Source: DSWT01 sp035415725
GTDB taxonomy: Bacteria > Chloroflexota > Anaerolineae > B4-G1 > SLSP01
Assembly (NCBI GenBank): GCA_035415725.1
Contig: DAOOGN010000081.1
Coordinates: 1 to 19,867 of the forward strand
Length of the DNA: 19,867 bases
Reading direction: 5' to 3'
Positions 7,382-13,226 of the stretch are shown one piece after another. The notes under the pieces were generated by a model. The model saw nothing but the letters and a program-made list of their open reading frames with translations, was not told the origin of the DNA and did not search any database. A program made the translations under genes and the position numbers. Within the stretch, counting starts at the first letter, position 1. Each line of letters opens with the position of its first letter.

Positions 7382-8578
7382 CTATGCCGATTCACCGCTA
7401 CGACGCTTGATGGCCGTGTTGAAAAACTCTACGGTATGGGCCGCGATCCGTTCCCACAGGAAATCCTGGGACAACTGGGCGGCCTTTTGTTCGATTTCCG
7501 CACGCGCCTGTGGATTATCCCACAACGCCTGGATCACGCTGGCAAGGAATCCTGCATTGCCGGGCGGGACAAGGAGAATGTTAACCCCATTTTGGAGCTG
7601 CGGTGTTTCCACCTGGGGCGTCGTCGTGATAACGGCCCTGCCGTGCGTCAGGGCGGCGTGAAGCGTCCCATGACGCATACTTGCGCCATCACGATACGGC
7701 AAGGCGCACATATCCACTGCCAGAAGCGCCGCCGAGACCTCGGCGGGCATGGTGAATCCGGTACGATGCACATGGTTATTCAACCCCTTCTGCTCGATCA
7801 GCGCGTCAATCTCGTCGGCATAACGGGTGTTTGTGCTGTCGCTGGAACCGGTGCGTCCACCGATGAACAGCAAGTGCGCCGGCAGTCCGCGATCCAACAG
7901 TTGTTTCAGGGCTTCAAGCAGGGTCTCGATGCCTTTGCTGCGGTTCATAAAGCCGAAAAAGCCGATGAGCAAATCGGTGGGACCGAATCCATGCTCACGG
8001 CGCCATACCTCACGGTTGTATCCGGCGGGGGGATGGGGCGCGATGTTGCTACCGATAGGAATCAGACGCATTGGCGGCAGGACGCGCTGTTTGTCGGCAG
8101 TGATCGCATTGTAATCATTGCTGTTGGTGATGATGATGCCGTCCGCATACTGCGCCAACTGCCACACCGTCCACTGGCGCAGTCGCCCGGCTTTCGGGAA
8201 CAGGTACGGCGGCAGTAAATCGTGGAAGGTTACCACTATCGGCGCGGTCAGATACCGTTTTTGCCGCCGCGGATAGAGGTTGATCCAACCGCGCATCTGA
8301 TACGCCGTTGCCTGATATTGAATGTTGACGACATCAAGCGCCAACGTGTTGATCCAGTCGGTGATGCGGGGATAGGCGCTGCGGTTCCAAATACGAATAT
8401 CCCGGTAGATTGTTACCCCATCTTCCTGGGCGGGTCCTGACGGCTGGGTGTTGATCCGGGTGGTCAAGATGTGAACCTCGTGTCCTGCCGTCGTCAACGC
8501 TATCCCTAGCTCGCGGGTAAAGTCGCCCACGCCGCCTTCCAGCGGGGGATATTCTCCAGTAATAAGACCTATACGCAT
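7382..8578 (-). CDS. GT4-like family glycosyltransferase
   Basis: A cytoplasmic GT-B fold glycosyltransferase of 398 residues. The N-terminus reads MRIGLITGEYPPLEGGVGDF, typical of GT4 enzymes, with a glycine-rich loop that binds the donor or acceptor. The second Rossmann domain starts near LIGFFGFMNRSKGIETLLEA. In place of the classical E-x7-E donor motif it has DGASMRHGTLHAALTHGRAV, a variant in which both Glu are absent. ATG 8578 is preferred, since GAGGAG lies 8 bases upstream. ATG 8584 would leave only two bases between that site and the start. The large GT-C gene follows after 13 bases. Probable role: adding a sugar from a nucleotide-sugar donor during surface glycan assembly. Substrate unknown. 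Confidence 0.88.
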   Translation of the reverse strand: MRIGLITGEYPPLEGGVGDFTRELGIALTTAGHEVHILTTRINTQPSGPAQEDGVTIYRDIRIWNRSAYPRITDWINTLALDVVNIQYQATAYQMRGWINLYPRRQKRYLTAPIVVTFHDLLPPYLFPKAGRLRQWTVWQLAQYADGIIITNSNDYNAITADKQRVLPPMRLIPIGSNIAPHPPAGYNREVWRREHGFGPTDLLIGFFGFMNRSKGIETLLEALKQLLDRGLPAHLLFIGGRTGSSDSTNTRYADEIDALIEQKGLNNHVHRTGFTMPAEVSAALLAVDMCALPYRDGASMRHGTLHAALTHGRAVITTTPQVETPQLQNGVNILLVPPGNAGFLASVIQALWDNPQARAEIEQKAAQLSQDFLWERIAAHTVEFFNTAIKRRSGESA

Positions 8579-8611
8579 GCTCATTTCTCCTCAAACAAAT
8601 TTCGTATCTAT

Positions 8612-8734
8612 AGGACTTACGCAAATTTCCGTTTGTAGTGACGGCTTTAGCCGTTCTTAGCTTCTAAGAGACGCCCGAAGGCGTCACTACAAATCCTCCG
8701 CCGTTTGATTCGAGCCAGGCTGGCGTAAGTCCTG
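8612..8734. mobile_element. MITE with AGGACTTACGC terminal inverted repeats
   Basis: An 11-bp perfect terminal inverted repeat, AGGACTTACGC (8612-8622) and GCGTAAGTCCT (8723-8733), bounds a 122-123 bp segment without coding capacity. TCTAT occurs directly on the left (8607-8611) and at 8735-8739 on the right, which fits a 5-bp target duplication if the right end includes one extra G. No transposase is present, so it is non-autonomous. The parent IS family was not identified. Confidence 0.75.
8632..8693. repeat. Perfect three-armed cloverleaf palindrome inside the MITE
   Basis: A closing stem TTTGTAGTG (8632-8640) / CACTACAAA (8685-8693) encloses three perfect hairpins: ACGGCT-TT-AGCCGT (8641-8654), TCTTAG-CTT-CTAAGA (8655-8669) and ACGCC-CGAA-GGCGT (8671-8684). 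Only G8670 is left unpaired between arms. It lacks tRNA hallmarks (TTCGA arm, anticodon-loop pattern, acceptor/CCA end), so it is called a repeat, not an RNA gene. Confidence 0.85.
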
Positions 8735-8850
8735 TCTATTCAGGCCTGTGAAGCTGGCGAAGCAACTTATTCCCTCTACCAGGGTTGGCGCGGATTTTGG
8801 TATGCCCAGGCATTCTTGGATGACACGGATGGCACTGATTTTTTATACTT

Positions 8851-9166
8851 GTATCTATTCAGGTTTGTAAACCTGGCGAAGCCACTTGTTCCCTATAGCA
8901 GGTCCTGCACAGATTTTGGTATACCAGGTGCTCTTGGATGACGAGATACTCATGTTTCTATAAGCCCATCCCCCCTGCTCCCCAGGAAGGGGGATTTTTG
9001 TAAGGGGTGTGGCGGGCAGCGAAGCTGCCCGCCACACCCCCTCTTTTTTGCCCCCTTCTCCCCCGCTGGCGGGGGAGAAGGGGGTTGGGGGATGAGAGGG
9101 TCGTCAGCGCTATGCACCATCCCCCAAGTCCCGTTTGCCACCTGGCAAGGGTGGCTGAATAGTTAC
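8851..9166. mobile_element. Element B: complete non-autonomous element with 8-bp target duplication
   Basis: The left end GTATCTATTCAGG (8851-8863) and right end GGCTGAATAGTTAC (9153-9166) are imperfect inverted repeats. TTATACTT flanks both sides exactly (8843-8850 and 9167-9174), an 8-bp target duplication indicating recent insertion. Internal palindromes are CAGGTTT-GT-AAACCTG (8860-8875), TGGTATACCA, a 17-bp perfect hairpin (9004-9040), a 16-bp perfect hairpin (9051-9084) and GCCACC/GGTGGC near the right end. No open frame resembles a transposase. It lies between two minus-strand glycan genes. Confidence 0.85.
9004..9048 (+). terminator. Terminator-like 17-bp perfect hairpin with T-run
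   Basis: GGGGTGTGGCGGGCAGC, loop GAA, GCTGCCCGCCACACCCC, then CCTCTTTTTT. This has the form of a strong intrinsic terminator reading plus, yet no plus-strand gene ends nearby. It is carried by element B. It shares its flanking words with the pair of hairpins at 13119-13176. Confidence 0.6.
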
Positions 9167-9234
9167 TTATACTTTACGTGCCAATCCGTGGCCGATTTTT
9201 TATTTTGACTCCACGAAATCCTGAAGAACCATGG

Positions 9235-11184
9235 TTATTGAACTGCTATTGTAACCGGTAATTCAAAAAAGTCACCTTCCCCCCCGGCGGTGAGGGCCAG
9301 CCGTGTCATCGTCGGCAGATCATAAAGCCCTGCGTGTACCGTGTATGCGCCCGGCGGCGTCTGGGCGGGGATAACGACAGGATGAACGTCGGCGACGACC
9401 TCTTCTGGAAGCCAGCAGGAGGTTGGCAGGGAGTTGCCGACCGGCATACTGTCGTTTTGGGCCTGCATGGTGCCATAGCCATCCACGAGATGCACGAAGA
9501 CGGTGTAGGGCAGATCGGGACGTTCATGCGCCTGCCAGTACAGCGTGACGTTGACCGTCGCACCTGGCGTCGTCGACAGCGGCGTCACCGTATAGCCTAC
9601 AAGGCGGATATTGTGCTCGAAGGTGACTTCTGTTACCTCCAGGGGCGCAGCTATGGTTGGACTTCCCGGCTGACGTGGTGTGTAGGCTGGCATACCGGTG
9701 GGGGTGACGCGCAGGAAGAGCGTCATCCACAAGTTTTGTAGCGCCATCAGGGCGACGATCTTCGCGTAGTGATGACGAGCCTTGTCTGGTCGGCGCTGCA
9801 ACCCCAACACGGCTGCCACGACCATACCGGTCATCCAGAACATCCATAGCCGTCCCACCTCACCGGGGGAGACACCGGCCAAATTCACGGCGAGGAGCAC
9901 ACTTGAGACGACGAGTGCCGGCAGGATCACCCCCGTCGCTTGCCGCCGTAGCCACAGCTTCCAGGCGTGCAGGCTTTCGGCGACAAACCATACCCCTACC
10001 GGGACGCCGACGAATGCCAGGATGTCGTAAACGTTGTAGAAAAGCCATTGCCCGTAACTGTAATGGTCACGCAGCGCCGCCTGGATAGCGCCGGTGATGG
10101 TCAGCAGGTCCCCCAACGCCACGCCCGTGGTCAGACGAAACACGCCCCACACACTGTACCCGCCGAGGAGCAACGCCAGCCAGCCGCGCCATGCTCGCAC
10201 AATGGCGCGTGGTCCGTGCTGCCAGAGATAGGCGGCGGCATAAAGGGCGACGCCCGGCGCTAACGGCGCATTGCCGAAACTGCAAAAGGAAGCCAGAGAC
10301 ACGCTGAGACCTGATAGAAACCACGCCAAAGGCTTATTTTCGCTGAGTCCGCGGTGCAGCGCCGCGAAGGCCGTCGCGGCGAAAAGTGGATAGAGACTGT
10401 CCCACCGTAGCGTGAACAGTGAAAGAGCCGGTATGAGGGCGAACAGAGTTGCAGCGCGCCAGCCGGCTCGTGTCCCGCCGAGGCGCTTGGCCCAGGCGTA
10501 GAGTGGAAGGACGGTCAGGCCGCTGAAGAGCGGAATGCACATCTGTCCCAGAGCGGCAGCGATATGGGCGTCGGGCTTCGAGACGAAAGCGAGATCGGCA
10601 CAGTTGTACCCGCGCAGCCAATGGGCCACCGCGTGGGCTAAACCGGGGAACGCCTCGAATCCCTTGCGCCAGAGCCATAGATAGAGGATGTTGCCCGGCG
10701 GATGCGTCGTCAGGTGCTCGAAAACATCATCCATCGCCAGCATCTGGGCGGGATAGGTGCGCAGATAATCACTGAGTGCATCGATGGAAATGGCGACCTG
10801 CCAGAAGCCGTTGTGCGGGCCGATGGTCCGATAGAGATAAAATTCGATGGGATAGCGATAGTGAATGTACTTGAGCAAGATTTGCGTCAAGGGGATGCCG
10901 ACGACCAGAAATCCCAGCGCCGCCATGTGCTGTCGCCGGCTCATGCCCTCCCAGCGTTTGTCCAGTACGATGCTGATCACCGCCGTCAGTGTCAGCGCGA
11001 CGATAGCCGGCCACCAGCGGGGCAGGGTGCTCGGCGACGGTGGACGACCTGCCCATGTCCACTCGCCGGGTACGCCGAAGAAGGCTTCTGCCGGGCGTAA
11101 GGCGAGGATCGCCAGGTACAAGACGGTCAGCAGGATAGCCCAGGCCGTTGGAGCGCTCAGGATGTTCTGCAGTTTGTGCTTCAT
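9235..11184 (-). CDS. GT-C fold membrane glycosyltransferase-like protein with C-terminal beta-sandwich
   Basis: A polytopic membrane protein of 649 residues with about ten or more hydrophobic segments. A periplasmic loop has LTTHPPGNILYLWLWR, similar to the acceptor-side loop of GT39/ArnT-like enzymes, and a later segment reads SPGEVGRLWMFW, also common in such enzymes. The last 130 or so residues form a soluble domain (FEHNIRLVGYTVTPL...PGATVNVTLYWQA...YTVFVHLVDGYG...GLYDLPTMTRL). That domain resembles those of the 830-residue GT-C protein encoded nearby. Start is ATG 11184, next to a weak ribosome site. Likely transfers sugar from a polyprenyl-phosphate donor outside the membrane. Substrate is unknown, and the enzymatic role is inferred from fold-like motifs only. 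It is separated from the downstream GT4 gene by mobile elements. Confidence 0.8.
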   Translation of the reverse strand: MKHKLQNILSAPTAWAILLTVLYLAILALRPAEAFFGVPGEWTWAGRPPSPSTLPRWWPAIVALTLTAVISIVLDKRWEGMSRRQHMAALGFLVVGIPLTQILLKYIHYRYPIEFYLYRTIGPHNGFWQVAISIDALSDYLRTYPAQMLAMDDVFEHLTTHPPGNILYLWLWRKGFEAFPGLAHAVAHWLRGYNCADLAFVSKPDAHIAAALGQMCIPLFSGLTVLPLYAWAKRLGGTRAGWRAATLFALIPALSLFTLRWDSLYPLFAATAFAALHRGLSENKPLAWFLSGLSVSLASFCSFGNAPLAPGVALYAAAYLWQHGPRAIVRAWRGWLALLLGGYSVWGVFRLTTGVALGDLLTITGAIQAALRDHYSYGQWLFYNVYDILAFVGVPVGVWFVAESLHAWKLWLRRQATGVILPALVVSSVLLAVNLAGVSPGEVGRLWMFWMTGMVVAAVLGLQRRPDKARHHYAKIVALMALQNLWMTLFLRVTPTGMPAYTPRQPGSPTIAAPLEVTEVTFEHNIRLVGYTVTPLSTTPGATVNVTLYWQAHERPDLPYTVFVHLVDGYGTMQAQNDSMPVGNSLPTSCWLPEEVVADVHPVVIPAQTPPGAYTVHAGLYDLPTMTRLALTAGGEGDFFELPVTIAVQ

Positions 11185-11234
11185 AAGAACCTGATTTTAC
11201 AACACAACCCAGACTACAAAAGTCTCCCACTTAC

Positions 11235-11243
11235 TGCTATAAT
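11235..11243 (+). promoter_or_regulatory. Extended -10 promoter TGCTATAAT
   Basis: TGC directly before TATAAT gives an extended -10 element, which can work without a good -35. The -35 region (about 11214-11220, CTACAAA) is weak. It lies about 36 bases before the start codon of the lipoprotein gene, in the divergent gap between that gene and the GT-C gene. Confidence 0.6.
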
Positions 11244-11279
11244 AGGGATAGGTTTCTCAAAAAACAAGGAGATGAGGCA

Positions 11280-11885
11280 ATGAAACGTTGGATGATAGGA
11301 TGGCTCGTGGTGATGGTATTGATGTTCTCGCTGGCATGTAAGGCCATTTCGGGCGGCGGGTCTACAACGAGTTCGGGCAACTTTCAAATCAAGGTAGACA
11401 ACCAATCCCCGGATGAGATTTGTTACGTGTTCATCTCCGCCAGCGAGAGCGAGGAATGGGGGGATGACCAGCTTGGCGGCGATGAAACCATCGCTGCGGG
11501 TGACAGCAAAGTATTCGAGATGACGCCCGGACAATACGATGTGCAACTCGAGACGTGTGACGAGGCGGTGATGGGAACGAGCTGGCAGATTGACGGCGCG
11601 ACTACCATCACGGTAGGGTCTCGTGAGGCGGCGGTACGTTTGTGGGTGGACAACACCTCGGATACGGAACTGTGCTACATTTTCATTTCCCCTTCTTCCG
11701 GTGACGATTGGGGCGACGATTGGATGGGCGGCAAGGAAAGCATCGCCGCCGGTAGGAGACGTGTCTTCTATGTCGAGCCGGGTACTTACGATATGATGGC
11801 CCAAAATTGCGACAACGAATCGCTGGCCGAGCAATACGAAGTCGATCTGACCAGCGATACGACCTGGACTTTGTCCAATGAATAG
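11280..11885 (+). CDS. Putative lipoprotein with a duplicated WGDD domain
   Basis: Hypothetical secreted protein of 201 residues, probably anchored at Cys20 (LMFSLAC, a near-lipobox in which Leu is at -2 rather than -3). The mature part is two homologous domains of about 75 residues. Each has VDN.S..E.CY.FIS, then WGDD..GG.E.IAAG...VF...PG.YD, and ends in a second Cys (LETCDE, AQNCDN). The paired Cys could form one disulfide per domain. The acidic WGDD turn might bind a cation, which is speculative. AAGGAGATGAGG gives a good ribosome site. FprA follows after 20 bases, so the two are probably one operon, but no functional link is evident. Function not recognised. Confidence 0.85.
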   Translation: MKRWMIGWLVVMVLMFSLACKAISGGGSTTSSGNFQIKVDNQSPDEICYVFISASESEEWGDDQLGGDETIAAGDSKVFEMTPGQYDVQLETCDEAVMGTSWQIDGATTITVGSREAAVRLWVDNTSDTELCYIFISPSSGDDWGDDWMGGKESIAAGRRRVFYVEPGTYDMMAQNCDNESLAEQYEVDLTSDTTWTLSNE

Positions 11886-11905
11886 ATGACATCAGGAGAA
11901 AAACT

Positions 11906-13099
11906 ATGCCTGCCATTCAGGTGAAACCCGGCATTTACTGGATTGGTGTCAACGATCGGATGACCGACCTTTTTGAGGGTCTTTGGCCGATCACCGACGA
12001 AGGCGTTTCTTACAACGCCTACGTGATTGACGACGAGAAAAAAGTCCTGGTGGATGCGTCGAAAGACATCAAGGGGGACGCGCTGCTCGATCAAATCGCC
12101 GCGGTCTTCGATCCGGCGCTGCTGGATTACATCGTGGTCAATCACATGGAACCGGACCACACGGGTGTGCTCCGCACGTTGCATCGCCTGGCGCCGAACG
12201 TTACCTTCCTTTGCACCACCCGCGCGGTGAAGATGTTGGAAAGCTATTACCACCTGACCGACAACATTCGCGCGGTCGAGGATGGCGAGACGCTGGACCT
12301 TGGCACGCACCAATTGCAGTTCTATCTAACGCCGATGGTGCATTGGCCGGAGACGATGGTCACTTACGAGACGACGCAGAAAGTGCTGTTCTCTTGCGAC
12401 GCTTTTGGTGGTTACGGCGCGCTGCAAGGAGCGATTTTCGACGATCAATACGCGGCGCTTGAATTCTACGAGCGCGAGGCGCTGCGCTATTACGCCAACA
12501 TCGTCGCGCTGTTCCCCAAACCGGTGATGAAAGCTATCGAGAAGCTGGCGGACGTTCCCATTGACGTGGTTGCGCCGTCGCACGGTTTGCTCTGGCGCAA
12601 GAATCCGCAGCGGATTATCGAACTGTACCAAAAGTGGGCCTCCTATGCGCTGGAAGGCCCCGACGTCGGGGTGACGCTCCTTTACGGAACGATGTACGGC
12701 AACACGGAGAAAATGGTGGAGGCGGTGGCGTCGGGCGTCGCCCGCGCGGGCGTGCCGGTGGATATTTTCGACGTGCGCCACATGCACATCAGCTACATTT
12801 TACCTTCTATCTACACCCGCAGTGGGGTGCTGATCGGTGCGCCGACGTATGAAGGGGCACTTTTCCCGCCCATGGCGCACGCACTGGATATGTTGTATCG
12901 CAAGCGCATTCACAACCGCCAACTGGCCTACTTCGGCAGCTTCGGCTGGAGTGGAGGAGCGCGCCGCGAGATCACCGAGTGGGCGGAAAAGCTCAAGTGG
13001 GAATTGACCGAAGCCTGGGAATATCCCGGCGGCGCGACGCGTCAGGAGTTACTCAAGGGTGAGGAGCTGGGTTACCATTTCGCCCAATCGCTCACGTAA
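11906..13099 (+). CDS. fprA: FprA-type flavodiiron protein
   Basis: Soluble A-type flavoprotein of 397 residues, reducing O2 to water and/or NO to N2O, a detoxifying enzyme of anaerobes and microaerophiles. The N-terminal metallo-beta-lactamase-like domain keeps every di-iron ligand: His80, Glu82, Asp84 and His85 (HMEPDH), His146, Asp165 and His226. The flavodoxin domain starts near residue 250 with the FMN phosphate loop YGTMYGNTEK and later GAPTYEGALFPP. No C-terminal rubredoxin or flavin reductase extension exists, so an external electron donor is needed. None is encoded beside it. AGGAG is 7 bases before ATG 11906. It probably shares the promoter at 11235 with the lipoprotein gene. Confidence 0.96.
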   Translation: MPAIQVKPGIYWIGVNDRMTDLFEGLWPITDEGVSYNAYVIDDEKKVLVDASKDIKGDALLDQIAAVFDPALLDYIVVNHMEPDHTGVLRTLHRLAPNVTFLCTTRAVKMLESYYHLTDNIRAVEDGETLDLGTHQLQFYLTPMVHWPETMVTYETTQKVLFSCDAFGGYGALQGAIFDDQYAALEFYEREALRYYANIVALFPKPVMKAIEKLADVPIDVVAPSHGLLWRKNPQRIIELYQKWASYALEGPDVGVTLLYGTMYGNTEKMVEAVASGVARAGVPVDIFDVRHMHISYILPSIYTRSGVLIGAPTYEGALFPPMAHALDMLYRKRIHNRQLAYFGSFGWSGGARREITEWAEKLKWELTEAWEYPGGATRQELLKGEELGYHFAQSLT

Positions 13100-13118
13100 T
13101 CGGTCAAAAAGCCTATCT

Positions 13119-13146
13119 CCCCTTCCCCCCAGGAAGGGGGATTTTT
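13119..13146 (+). terminator. Terminator-like hairpin downstream of fprA
   Basis: CCCCTTCC (13119-13126), loop CCCCA, GGAAGGGG (13132-13139), then GATTTTT. This is an intrinsic terminator shape about 20 bases after the fprA stop. The same CCCCAGGAAGGGGGATTTTT string occurs inside element B near 8980-9000, so this is a repeat-derived cassette. Confidence 0.65.
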
Positions 13147-13148
13147 AT

Positions 13149-13176
13149 AGGGAGTGTCGCCACACCCCCTATTTTT
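13149..13176 (+). terminator. Second hairpin of the convergent fprA/nnr gap
   Basis: AGGG.GTG pairs with CAC.CCCCT across TCGC, followed by ATTTTT. It aligns with the 17-bp hairpin in element B at 9004, but its inner arm is mostly deleted. With the hairpin at 13119 it could end transcription of fprA, and perhaps of nnr from the other side. Confidence 0.5.
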
Positions 13177-13226
13177 CCACGCAAAGTTCCAGAGAACCCC
13201 AACCTGGAAGTGGAAAAAAACGCCCG

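Larger units (their letters stand above)
8604..8823. mobile_element. Element A: left-end copy of the GTATCTATTCAGG element family, interrupted
   Basis: The left end GTATCTAT (8604-8611) is separated by the inserted MITE at 8612-8734 from TCAGG and the following body (8740 on). That body aligns with elements at 8851 and 17181: GCGAAGC.ACTT.TTCCCT, then GATTTTGGTATGCCCAGG and TTCTTGGATGACA. Similarity stops near 8823. The right end (GGCTGAATAGTTAC in the siblings) is missing, so this is a truncated, older copy. Confidence 0.7.

Noticed and set aside
8632..8693. tRNA gene
   Set aside because: The cloverleaf outline is there, but the arms are contiguous, there is no TTCGA-type T-loop, no anticodon loop of seven bases, and it sits within transposon-like ends.
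8585..9234. Decayed transposase gene
   Set aside because: Short frames in this gap are low-complexity or cover hairpins. None shows DDE, DEDD or HUH motifs.
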